Assembly: GCA_027044845.1 (NCBI GenBank)
Contig: JALUBM010000145.1
Span: 1-6,535 of the forward strand
DNA from: Sulfurimonas sp.
GTDB taxonomy: Bacteria; Campylobacterota; Campylobacteria; Campylobacterales; Sulfurimonadaceae
Direction: 5' to 3'
DNA: 6,535 bases
Each line of letters opens with the position of its first letter. The first letter of the stretch is position 1. The notes under the pieces were generated by a model. That model was not told the origin of the DNA, did no database searches, and saw nothing but the letters and a program-made list of their open reading frames with translations. Shown one piece after another: positions 1 through 6,527 of the stretch. A program made the translations under genes and the position numbers.

Positions 1-616
1 GTCCTATATCAATCAAAGACAAATTTATATTCTTTGCCTCCATCGCATCATGATATTTTACATCACCTGTCAAAAAACAATCAGCATCTAAACTTTTCAT
101 TAGTGAACATCCAGACCCAGTTGTAAGAGCTACTTTTTCAACTCTTTTTGCACATTTTACTGCTCTTGTATATTTCAATCCAAAAATATTTGAAACTTTT
201 TTAGCAAAAATATCAAACTCCTCATCAACCTCCAAATACACGACAAAACCATCTTTTTTACAAATTTTATATCCTAAAACTTCTGTTGCTACATATTCAT
301 TTAAATGTGTTTTATCAAAATTTGTATGCATCGCAATATTAGAAATATTTTTTTGAATCATTTTTTGAATCAGGTTTGCTGGATATTTTGAAAATTCCAA
401 CTGCTTAAGTCCACCAAAGATAAGAGGATGATGCGTAATCAAAAGTGTATTTTCATCTAATGCATCTATCAGTTTTTCATCCACATCAATGCTCAAAGCG
501 ATTTTTGAAATATCATCTTGAAAATCTCCGATTAATAGACCAGAATTGTCCCATGATTCTTGAATTTCAAAGGGAGAAAGTTTATTAAGATATTCATATA
601 TTTCAAGTATCTTCAT
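1..616 (-). CDS. NIF3/DUF34 family dinuclear metal-binding protein (partial, C-terminus off the left edge)
   Basis: I translated this by hand from the ATG at 616-614; 205 residues are visible and no stop occurs before the window ends. Family marks: SWDNSGLLIG (residues 21-30), THHPLIFGG (61-69), MHTNFD (96-101) and LTGDVKYHDA (182-191). By family comparison H62/H63 and D101 are metal ligands. The remaining ligands sit in a C-terminal DxGHxxSE-like motif; the window ends just after D203-I-G205, and the next base (C) fits the expected His codon. Perhaps 35-45 residues are missing. It is the short form, without the PII-like insert of YqfO-type members. NIF3 proteins form ring-shaped hexamers; the old label 'GTP cyclohydrolase I type 2' is poorly supported and the physiological role is unsettled. 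The start overlaps the TPR gene stop (ATGA, 613-616), with GGAGAG at 627-622 as a good ribosome binding site. Family call sure; function not. Confidence 0.93.
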   Translation of the reverse strand, partial: MKILEIYEYLNKLSPFEIQESWDNSGLLIGDFQDDISKIALSIDVDEKLIDALDENTLLITHHPLIFGGLKQLEFSKYPANLIQKMIQKNISNIAMHTNFDKTHLNEYVATEVLGYKICKKDGFVVYLEVDEEFDIFAKKVSNIFGLKYTRAVKCAKRVEKVALTTGSGCSLMKSLDADCFLTGDVKYHDAMEAKNINLSLIDIG

Positions 617-1221
617 ATTATCTCTCCACTGCCGATTTTTTCTAACTCTTCTTTTGCCTCTTCAAAATCAGGGTTAAGTTCTATAGCCTTTTCATACATA
701 GCTTTTGCCTCATCAAGATGTTTCATATCAACAAGTAAATTTCCATAATTATAATAGGTAATAGGGTTTTTTGCATCAATTTCAAGTGACTTATTGAGAT
801 GATTTCTTGCACTTGAATATTCTCCCATTTTTCTATAGAGTGATGCCATAGCTTGATGAATAAAGCTATTATTCGCATCCAATTTAAGTGCTTCTTTATA
901 ATATTCTAATGCTTCATCATCTCTGTTTTGCTGTGCGAGTGTGTAGCCCATCTTAAAAAGTGTCTCCGAATTTTTCGGTTCTTTTATATTTGCTTCACTA
1001 TAAATGGCAAGTGCCTTTTGCAAATCTCCTTTTTGCATAGCTTCATCTGCTTTTTCAACCAAAGAAGACGCATCAAAAGGCGAAAATGCTTCTGCACTAC
1101 GTTCATCCTTTGCACCTAAATTTCCACTTTTATGTGGGTCTTTGAGTGTTTGGATATGTTCATATATTTTATACGCGAAAAAAGCAGATGCTCCAAGCAT
1201 TAGTAATTGAAAAAGTGTCAT
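613..1221 (-). CDS. Membrane-anchored tetratricopeptide repeat (TPR) protein
   Basis: This 202-residue protein has a hydrophobic N-terminal segment (about residues 3-20) with no obvious signal-peptidase site, so it is probably a single membrane anchor. A polar linker (about 21-50) follows, then four consecutive 34-residue TPR units at about 51-84, 85-118, 119-152 and 153-186. The units show the usual G/A-Y/A pattern and a proline or asparagine near each end (for example EALEYYKEALKLDANN). A short charged tail closes the protein. TPR arrays bind partner proteins; no catalytic motif is present. The side of the membrane is not certain: few positive charges precede the helix while K/H residues follow it, which slightly favours a cytoplasmic repeat domain. 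The start ATG overlaps the stop of the peptidase gene (TAATG), preceded by AAAGGAA as ribosome binding site. Its place after a secreted peptidoglycan peptidase hints at an envelope role, but that is inference. I do not recognise a named homologue. Confidence 0.9.
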   Translation of the reverse strand: MTLFQLLMLGASAFFAYKIYEHIQTLKDPHKSGNLGAKDERSAEAFSPFDASSLVEKADEAMQKGDLQKALAIYSEANIKEPKNSETLFKMGYTLAQQNRDDEALEYYKEALKLDANNSFIHQAMASLYRKMGEYSSARNHLNKSLEIDAKNPITYYNYGNLLVDMKHLDEAKAMYEKAIELNPDFEEAKEELEKIGSGEII

Positions 1222-2099
1222 TATTCATTCCTTTGTTTGTTTGAAATTAAATTATTATTTAGTAATGATGTAAGTTGAAGTGGATCAACCTGTACTCCGT
1301 CAATTCTAGCTGAAAAATGCAAATGAGGACCTGTAACCCTGCCGCTTTTTCCAGATAACCCCAAAAGTTCGCCTTTTTTAACAAACTGATTTTTTTTAAC
1401 ATGAAATTTACTCATATGAAAATAACAGGTATAAATGCCTTCGCCATGGTCAATTATAACCGTTCCTCCTGAGTAAAATCTTTTTTTCACCAAGACAACC
1501 CTGCCCTCATTACTCGCTATAATAGGTGTGCCCATTTTTGCACGAAAGTCGGTACCACTATGATACCCTTTAAGCGAACCGTTATAAATTCTAGCCGTTC
1601 CAAAAGCACTTGTTATCTCACTCTGCATAGGTAAAATGAATTTTGAATGCAAATAACTTTTACTTGTCACTGTATGATAAATTTTCATCGCCTCATTATA
1701 CTCTTTTGCAATTCTTTTTTTCACTTTAGGCAGTTTTGGATTCACTTTTGCAGAGCTTACATGGATAGTCTCTTTTTTATTTTTTGCATCTTTTATTTTT
1801 AATAAAATATTTTTATACCTTGTTTTCCCGTTTTGGATATAAAGGATTTGTACACTTTTTTGACTCGGTCTATCATAATAAGAGATAGGAATCAAAGCAT
1901 AATATTCACTTTTATTCCAAGGATTTAAAAATATTTTTATATTTTTTTTTTCAAATTTTATTGTTTTAAAAACAATCCCTTTTTCTTTTGCCAGTTTAAT
2001 AAGTGTGGTTTTTCCATTTCCCACCTCATCACCTACAACCGTTACGTGTAAAGCAAAAACAGAAGTAACAAACAGGCAAAACATCAATAAAAACTTCAT
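1221..2099 (-). CDS. Secreted M23 (LytM-type) metallopeptidase, probable peptidoglycan endopeptidase
   Basis: The protein has 292 residues. Residues 1-16 form a short signal peptide (hydrophobic core ending VFA). Residues about 18-105 form a beta-rich N-terminal domain containing YYALIPISYYD (66-76). A basic linker or helix follows (about 105-150), then the M23 domain (about 155-275). The zinc site is complete: H180 and D184 in HSGTDF and H261 in HLHF, with H228 and H259 as further active-site histidines. Active M23 enzymes cut peptide cross-links of peptidoglycan in the periplasm; relatives in Helicobacter and Campylobacter (Csd and Pgp proteins) shape the cell by trimming cross-links. Which of these, if any, is the orthologue I cannot tell. 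The start overlaps the smpB stop (TAATG, 2097-2101), with AAGGAT at 2110-2105 as ribosome binding site. An uninterrupted A10 run lies early in the gene (1951-1942 on the coding strand). Confidence 0.93.
   Translation of the reverse strand: MKFLLMFCLFVTSVFALHVTVVGDEVGNGKTTLIKLAKEKGIVFKTIKFEKKNIKIFLNPWNKSEYYALIPISYYDRPSQKSVQILYIQNGKTRYKNILLKIKDAKNKKETIHVSSAKVNPKLPKVKKRIAKEYNEAMKIYHTVTSKSYLHSKFILPMQSEITSAFGTARIYNGSLKGYHSGTDFRAKMGTPIIASNEGRVVLVKKRFYSGGTVIIDHGEGIYTCYFHMSKFHVKKNQFVKKGELLGLSGKSGRVTGPHLHFSARIDGVQVDPLQLTSLLNNNLISNKQRNE
1942..1951 (-). repeat. Homopolymeric A10 tract inside the M23 peptidase gene
   Basis: The plus strand reads ten T in a row, so the coding strand has ten A, giving Glu-Lys-Lys-Asn near residues 50-53 of the peptidase. 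Tracts of this length are prone to replication or polymerase slippage. A one-base change would shift the frame in the N-terminal domain and lose the whole catalytic domain. As written the frame is intact. Confidence 0.9.
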
Positions 2100-2551
2100 T
2101 AATAATCCTTCATTGCCCTTTGAATATCTCGCTTTTGATCTTTTTCTTTTAAATCATTCCGTTTATCATGTAAAAGCTTTCCTTTTGCAATAGCAATCTG
2201 TAACTTCGCAATATTTCTTTTATTAAAGTAGAGTTGCAACGGCACTATGGTATAACCATCACGTGCCACAGCTTTTTGCATTTTTTGTAACTCTTTTTTA
2301 TGCAATAACAGTTTTCTTGCTCCTCTCTCTTCATGTCCGTAGTAATGATGCGTTGTATCAAGTCTGCCGATGTGTGTATTAAACAAAATTGCTTCTTCTT
2401 TGACAAAACGAATAAAACTGTCTTTTAAATTGACTCTATGGGCACGAATACCTTTAACTTCACTTCCTGTCAGGACAAGCCCCGCTTCAAACTTCTCTTC
2501 TATAAAATAATCATGATATGCTTTTTTATTTTTTGCTATTGTTTCGCCCAT
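2099..2551 (-). CDS. smpB: SsrA (tmRNA)-binding protein SmpB
   Basis: SmpB binds the tRNA-like part of tmRNA and brings it to stalled ribosomes for trans-translation, which releases the ribosome and tags the unfinished protein. At 150 residues it has the usual length. The SmpB core is clear: [10 protein letters not shown] (8-17), [25 protein letters not shown] (22-46), [17 protein letters not shown] (69-85), then [11 protein letters not shown] (99-109). The C-terminal tail, which reads the empty mRNA channel, carries GKLLHDKR (124-131) followed by a long basic/acidic stretch expected to form a helix. The second lysine of the common GKKxxDKR motif is a leucine here; DKR is intact. The start is 1 bp after the ispE stop, with a GAGA-type ribosome binding site inside the end of ispE. 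The tmRNA gene (ssrA) is not in the window. Confidence 0.97.
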   Translation of the reverse strand: MGETIAKNKKAYHDYFIEEKFEAGLVLTGSEVKGIRAHRVNLKDSFIRFVKEEAILFNTHIGRLDTTHHYYGHEERGARKLLLHKKELQKMQKAVARDGYTIVPLQLYFNKRNIAKLQIAIAKGKLLHDKRNDLKEKDQKRDIQRAMKDY

Positions 2552-2552
2552 T

Positions 2553-3341
2553 TTATTTCTCTTTCACTTTAAAAAAACTACTTCCGCTTCCGCTGAAATA
2601 GTATCCTTTTTTATAATATTGTTCTAAATCTTCATACTCTTGCAATGCAGGTAAAAGCAAATCATTTGCTTCTTTGGCATCTAACTCGTTTAAAATATCC
2701 AATGCAGACTTTTTCTTTAAGGTTTCTGCTTCAAAATCATCTGTTGGAGCATAAAAATTTTCTCTATATGCTTTATAAACTTGAGGTGTACTTATTTGTA
2801 TTTGTGGTGTATAAATATCGAATTTCAAAGGTTTTTCTTCAAAAAATTCAACAACTTCACCTATTCCACTCACATTAGCACTTTCGTATCCATAAATAAA
2901 AAACGGTACATCGGCACCTACATGTAAGCCTATTTGCGCAAGTTCATTTAAGCTCAGACCTAAATGCAACACTTCATTACACATCTTCAAATATGTTGCA
3001 GCATCACTGCTCCCTCCACCAAGTCCGGCAAATGCAGGAATACACTTTTCAACTGCGACGGCATAACTTTGCATAAGCTTTTCTAATGCATCACTTGAGG
3101 TAGCTTCTTTGAGTGCTACATAGGCTTTATATATTGTATTTTGTTTCGTCTCACAATCAAAATCACCGATAATTTTAAACTCATTCGCTTTGGCTTGTAC
3201 ATTCTCTTTTAATACAAAAGAGAGTTCATCATACAAATCATTCACTTTCATAAATCTTGAAACTATTTCATGGTACCCATCTCTTTTGCCTGTGATTTTT
3301 AAAAAAATATTTACCTTCGCATATGCTTTATACTTTTTCAT
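2553..3341 (-). CDS. ispE: 4-diphosphocytidyl-2-C-methyl-D-erythritol kinase IspE
   Basis: IspE is the ATP-dependent kinase of the MEP (non-mevalonate) pathway. It phosphorylates the 2-hydroxyl of CDP-methylerythritol in the cytoplasm on the way to IPP and DMAPP. The 262-residue protein shows all three GHMP-kinase motifs: [19 protein letters not shown] (8-26) with the expected catalytic K9, the glycine-rich ATP loop [14 protein letters not shown] (102-115), and SGSGSSFF near the C-terminus. GADVPFF (142-148) supplies the expected catalytic D144. It is somewhat shorter than the E. coli enzyme (about 283 residues), as in related Campylobacterota. The start lies 7 bp after the csrA stop; the nearest purine-rich site (GGGAAAA) sits far upstream, so initiation may depend on coupling to csrA translation. 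The gene tells that the host makes isoprenoids through MEP intermediates. Confidence 0.97.
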   Translation of the reverse strand: MKKYKAYAKVNIFLKITGKRDGYHEIVSRFMKVNDLYDELSFVLKENVQAKANEFKIIGDFDCETKQNTIYKAYVALKEATSSDALEKLMQSYAVAVEKCIPAFAGLGGGSSDAATYLKMCNEVLHLGLSLNELAQIGLHVGADVPFFIYGYESANVSGIGEVVEFFEEKPLKFDIYTPQIQISTPQVYKAYRENFYAPTDDFEAETLKKKSALDILNELDAKEANDLLLPALQEYEDLEQYYKKGYYFSGSGSSFFKVKEK

Positions 3342-3348
3342 AAGGTTT

Positions 3349-3582
3349 TTATTTTCCCAGAATTTTATTTAAAGAAGCAATGTCATTTTCATCAACCTCT
3401 TCTAATGATGCCGCTTTATTACTCTTTTTAACCTCTTCTATTAACTCATTTCGTATAATAGAAACTTCTTTTGGTGCATCTATCCCAAGTTTTACAACGC
3501 CATTTTCTAATGAAATAATTTTTACAACTATATTTTCGCCGATAACAATTGATTCATCTGTTTTTCTTGCAAGTACTAACAT
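3349..3582 (-). CDS. csrA: Carbon storage / translational regulator CsrA
   Basis: CsrA is a small homodimeric RNA-binding protein that binds GGA motifs in mRNA leaders, usually blocking the ribosome binding site. The 77-residue protein matches the family over residues 1-50: MLVLARKTDESIVIGENI, then KLGIDAPKEVSIIRNEL (31-47), with the RNA-binding R44 in place. Residues about 50-77 form an acidic C-terminal tail longer than in the 61-residue E. coli protein. In Campylobacter and Bacillus, CsrA proteins with such tails are held in check by the flagellar assembly factor FliW rather than by Csr-type small RNAs; FliW control here is an inference, and no fliW is in the window. The start lies inside the end of truB (7-bp overlap, 3576-3582), with a strong ribosome binding site at 3594-3587. 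Possible targets in the same operon include GGA-containing sites before the peptidase and TPR genes. Confidence 0.97.
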   Translation of the reverse strand: MLVLARKTDESIVIGENIVVKIISLENGVVKLGIDAPKEVSIIRNELIEEVKKSNKAASLEEVDENDIASLNKILGK

Positions 3583-4397
3583 TTTATCCTACCTAATTCA
3601 TATTTTACTTTACCATTTTTAATTGTGATAATAGAAATTGCATCATCATTGTCCAACCAATACGTTCCCTCTTCCTGCAATTTTAAATCCTTTAAAGTAA
3701 GGACTCTTCCATACTTGACATTATCACGCTCACCCAAATAATAATTTTGTGCAATATTTAGAGATTCTTTTATATTTAAAGCTTTTTCGCCTTCGTAAGT
3801 AAATTGTCCCTCGTTCAGTCTTTCAAGCATGCTTAAACTACCATGTGCTACACCTATTTTATGAGCAATCATCTTCCCCAGCGACCTGATATACGTCCCT
3901 TCACTAACAGTTGCTTCAAATGTAACAAAGGGATGTGAATAATGTAGTAATTTTATATCATATACCGTTGAGTGGATTTTATTGAGTACAACTTCTTTTC
4001 CCGCACGTGCTAAATCATAAGCACGCTGCCCATTAATACGTTTTGCACTGAAAATCGGCGGTTCATATTCCAAATCTCCCTGTAGTGAACCTACGGCTTT
4101 TTCAATCACTTGAGGTGAGAACTCATCAAGTATAGCCACCTCTTCTATCATCTCAGTGTCAAGTGTATCACTTTTTGCACCCAACCATAGTGTTGCTTTA
4201 TATCTCTTTGGTGTTTTATTTAAAAACCTAAAAAGCTTTGTATACGAACCAAAACCAACAAGTAAAACTCCTTTTGCAAAAGGGTCAAGTGTTCCAGCAA
4301 AACCTGCTTTTTTATTATTATATCGTTTTTTTAAAGTATAAAGGTATTTATTTGAACCAATTCCAGAAGGTTTATAAGCGACAAACAGACGATTCAT
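3576..4397 (-). CDS. truB: tRNA pseudouridine(55) synthase TruB
   Basis: TruB converts U55 of the T-loop of elongator tRNAs to pseudouridine in the cytoplasm and also acts as a tRNA folding chaperone. The 273-residue protein has the catalytic motif AGTLDPFAKGVL (34-45) with D38 as nucleophile, the active-site tyrosine region KRYKATLWLG (64-73), PPIFSAKRINGQRAYDLARAG (113-133), and SEGTYIRSLG (165-174). The C-terminal part (about 225-273) is a short PUA-like beta region, so the protein is smaller than the 314-residue E. coli enzyme, as is common in Campylobacterota. The start ATG overlaps the helicase stop (ATGA, 4394-4397) and has only a weak AGAAAG-like ribosome binding site, which suggests translational coupling. 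Its stop lies inside csrA. In many bacteria truB sits beside rbfA and rpsO; here it does not. Confidence 0.97.
   Translation of the reverse strand: MNRLFVAYKPSGIGSNKYLYTLKKRYNNKKAGFAGTLDPFAKGVLLVGFGSYTKLFRFLNKTPKRYKATLWLGAKSDTLDTEMIEEVAILDEFSPQVIEKAVGSLQGDLEYEPPIFSAKRINGQRAYDLARAGKEVVLNKIHSTVYDIKLLHYSHPFVTFEATVSEGTYIRSLGKMIAHKIGVAHGSLSMLERLNEGQFTYEGEKALNIKESLNIAQNYYLGERDNVKYGRVLTLKDLKLQEEGTYWLDNDDAISIITIKNGKVKYELGRIKC
3587..3594 (-). promoter_or_regulatory. Strong ribosome binding site of csrA, with a GGA motif
   Basis: The coding strand reads AGGTAGGA, then TAAA, then the csrA ATG. It contains two overlapping Shine-Dalgarno cores and lies inside the 3' end of truB. The GGA core could also be bound by CsrA itself, as in known autoregulation in other bacteria. 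That is inference: I see no clear hairpin presenting it. Confidence 0.7.
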
Positions 4398-6442
4398 AAT
4401 CTTTCTATAAAGGATGCAAGAATATCACGCTTAATTCCTGCAAAATTGATATATAATTTAAATTCACGTCCTGTCTTACTCACTCCAAGAATACGTCCCG
4501 TTCCAAAGATTTTGTGGCGTACCAAATCACCTTTTTTAAAAGCTGTATTTTTTTCACATTTTAAAGAACCTTTACATAAACCCGCTTCATTAAAAAAACG
4601 GCTTTTTTCCAAATCACTTCTGCGTCCTTTGTAAAACCTACTACCAGCATAACAAAGCGTCAAGGTCTCTTTTGCTCGAGTAAAAGCAACATAACCAAGT
4701 CGTCTTTCTTCTTCTAAATCATTTCCATCACCTACAAGCGGTAAAAATCCCTCTTCCATTCCTATCACAAACACATGCTCAAATTCTAATCCTTTTGAGG
4801 CATGAATACTCATCATATAAATACTCTCTCCTTCAACCTGATCCTGCTCACTTTGCAGCGTCAATTCATTTAAAAACTCATCCAAAGAACTTTGCGGTGT
4901 CTTTTTTACAAAATCTCTAAAGAGACCATAAAATTCATCCATATTTAAAATTCTTTCTTCACCATCTTGCATATTTTTATAAATATCTTTAAGATGAAAA
5001 GTCTCTTCTAAAATATCTATAAATTCATACGTAGATTCTTGTGCGACATTAGCGATATCTTCAAGATTTTTTATAAATTCTTTGAGTGTTGTGGCATTTT
5101 TCTTTCTTACAAGTGCTTCTAATGCTTCTAGTGTTACCGATTTGGTATATTCAAAGAGTGACGTGCCTTTTTCATGTGCTGCAAGTTCAATTTTATCAAG
5201 GCTTGCTTTTCCTAATCCACGTTTGGGTTTATTAACAATACGCTTAAATGAAAAATCATCATGATGATTTGTAATCACTCGTATATAAGATATTAAATCT
5301 TTAATTTCTGCACGATCGTAAAATCGTAATCCACCGACAAGTTTATAATTAATACCTGAACGATTTAGCCCCTCTTCTATAGAACGAGAAAGGACATTAA
5401 CCCTATAAAGAATAGCTATTTCTTTAGCACTCACGCCACTTTCTAACAGCTTTTGCACACTCATCGCTACTTTTCTGGCTTCTTCATTTTCATCATTAGA
5501 GTTAAGAGTAGTCACATCATCACCACTGCCACGAGTCGGTATCAATTTTTTTCCTAATCGAGAGCGATTGTGCTCTATCAAAGCATTTGCAACTTTTAAA
5601 ATCGGTGCCCGAGAACGATAATTTTCTTCAAGTTTAAAAACATTCGTACCAGAAAAGTCCTGATCAAACTCCATAATATTACGGATATTCGCACCACGCC
5701 AGCCGTAAATACTCTGATCATCATCTCCTACCACGCATAAATTATTATGTGCCATACAAAGTTTTTGCAACAATTTTAACTGCAATTCATTTGTGTCTTG
5801 ATACTCATCAATCATAATATATTGATACTTTTGCGATGTTATCTTTGCCAATTCTAGGTTTTCATCCAGTAATTTATAAGTAAGTGCTATAAGATCATCA
5901 AAATCAACTAAATTATTTTCCAATAAATATTTTTCATATTCACCAAAAACTTCAGCAATTTGTTTATAACTAAAAAGTTCGGCCTGTTTATATGCATCAT
6001 CAGGAGTCATCAAAGAGTTTTTATATCTGGAAATTTCACTTGCTATCAAAGGTGTCGGCAGTTCGGAGTTTATTTTTTTTATAATTCTTTTTTTATCATC
6101 GGTATCTATCACGACAAAATTATTTGCTCTACCTAAAAGATGTATATTAAACTTTAAGAAGAGCAGACCAAATTTATGAAAGGTGCAAAGTAATGGAGGA
6201 TAAGCAATATTTTCCATCATTGCAAAAGAACGTTCTTTCATCTCTTTTGCCGCTTTATTTGTAAATGTAAGTGTCAGCGTATTTGAAGCGGGTATGCCAA
6301 GCCCTTTTATGAGGTACGCTAAACGAGAGACTATTGTTGTAGTCTTGCCACTGCCCGCTCCTGCAAGAATTAAAACTGGACCTTCGGTTTGTTTTACTGC
6401 TGCTGATTGAGACTCGTTTAATTTGCTAAATATCTTTTTCAT
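4394..6442 (-). CDS. uvrD: UvrD/PcrA-type superfamily 1 DNA helicase
   Basis: This is an ATP-driven 3'-5' DNA helicase of the UvrD/PcrA/Rep family, acting in repair, replication restart and removal of proteins from DNA. From the ATG at 6442-6440 it has 682 residues, near the family's usual 670-730. Motifs in order: Q-motif LNESQ (8-12), Walker A GAGSGKTT (28-35), Ia TFTNKAAKEM, Ib CTFHKFG, Walker B DEYQD (212-216), III GDDDQSIYGWRGA (239-251), IV LEENYRS (271-277), V SIHASKGLEFEHVF (545-558), VI LGYVAFTRAKETL (582-594). The last 45 residues (GDLVRHKIFGTGRI...) match the Tudor-like domain by which PcrA/UvrD contacts RNA polymerase; Rep lacks it, favouring UvrD/PcrA. A GTG at 6451-6449 would add three residues (MTY). 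I prefer the ATG because GTG is a weaker start and the family begins just before LNxxQ; neither has a good Shine-Dalgarno. First gene of the operon. Confidence 0.95.
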   Translation of the reverse strand: MKKIFSKLNESQSAAVKQTEGPVLILAGAGSGKTTTIVSRLAYLIKGLGIPASNTLTLTFTNKAAKEMKERSFAMMENIAYPPLLCTFHKFGLLFLKFNIHLLGRANNFVVIDTDDKKRIIKKINSELPTPLIASEISRYKNSLMTPDDAYKQAELFSYKQIAEVFGEYEKYLLENNLVDFDDLIALTYKLLDENLELAKITSQKYQYIMIDEYQDTNELQLKLLQKLCMAHNNLCVVGDDDQSIYGWRGANIRNIMEFDQDFSGTNVFKLEENYRSRAPILKVANALIEHNRSRLGKKLIPTRGSGDDVTTLNSNDENEEARKVAMSVQKLLESGVSAKEIAILYRVNVLSRSIEEGLNRSGINYKLVGGLRFYDRAEIKDLISYIRVITNHHDDFSFKRIVNKPKRGLGKASLDKIELAAHEKGTSLFEYTKSVTLEALEALVRKKNATTLKEFIKNLEDIANVAQESTYEFIDILEETFHLKDIYKNMQDGEERILNMDEFYGLFRDFVKKTPQSSLDEFLNELTLQSEQDQVEGESIYMMSIHASKGLEFEHVFVIGMEEGFLPLVGDGNDLEEERRLGYVAFTRAKETLTLCYAGSRFYKGRRSDLEKSRFFNEAGLCKGSLKCEKNTAFKKGDLVRHKIFGTGRILGVSKTGREFKLYINFAGIKRDILASFIERL

Positions 6443-6481
6443 ATATGTCACTACTATTAAATGTATTTGTTAATTAGATAT

Positions 6482-6487
6482 ATTATA
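6482..6487 (-). promoter_or_regulatory. Probable sigma-70 -10 box of the operon promoter
   Basis: The coding strand reads TATAAT preceded by TAGC, a perfect -10 hexamer about 40 bases before the helicase ATG, putting the transcript start near 6475 with a leader of about 33 bases. No good TTGACA lies 16-18 bases upstream, but Campylobacterota promoters typically lack a conserved -35 box and have A/T-rich upstream DNA, as here. The region is very A+T-rich, so chance matches are possible; the position before the first gene supports the call. Confidence 0.6.
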
Positions 6488-6502
6488 GCTAAATTGTCAT
6501 AA

Positions 6503-6527
6503 ATTATTACAAAAGCATTGCAATAAT
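6503..6527. repeat. Imperfect 9-bp inverted repeat upstream of the operon -10 box
   Basis: The arms ATTATTACA (6503-6511) and TGCAATAAT (6519-6527) pair at eight of nine positions around a 7-base centre. The centre lies about 40 bases upstream of the inferred transcript start, where a regulator would overlap the -35 region. It is not a terminator: the stem is almost all A/T. It overlaps two smaller palindromes, ATTGCAAT (6517-6524) and a 12-base one at 6524-6535 at the window edge. It could be an operator or mere A/T-rich chance. Confidence 0.4.

Noticed and set aside
1998..2039. A Walker A-like stretch in the peptidase N-terminus (GDEVGNGKTT).
   Set aside because: The spacing is wrong: the position that must be Gly or Ala five residues before the GKT glycine is Asp. 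It lies in the mature N-terminal domain of an exported protein, with no Walker B or other NTPase motif.
560..5264. Several plus-strand open frames of 60-80 codons (for example 560-748, 928-1119, 1004-1210, 2645-2878, 3380-3622, 5082-5264).
   Set aside because: Each lies wholly or mostly opposite a well-supported minus-strand gene, has no recognisable domain, and has the composition expected of an antisense reading.
6066..6096. Runs of T on the plus strand that could look like terminator tails.
   Set aside because: They lie inside the helicase coding region, encode Lys-rich segments (KKRIIKK), and have no G+C-rich hairpin before them.
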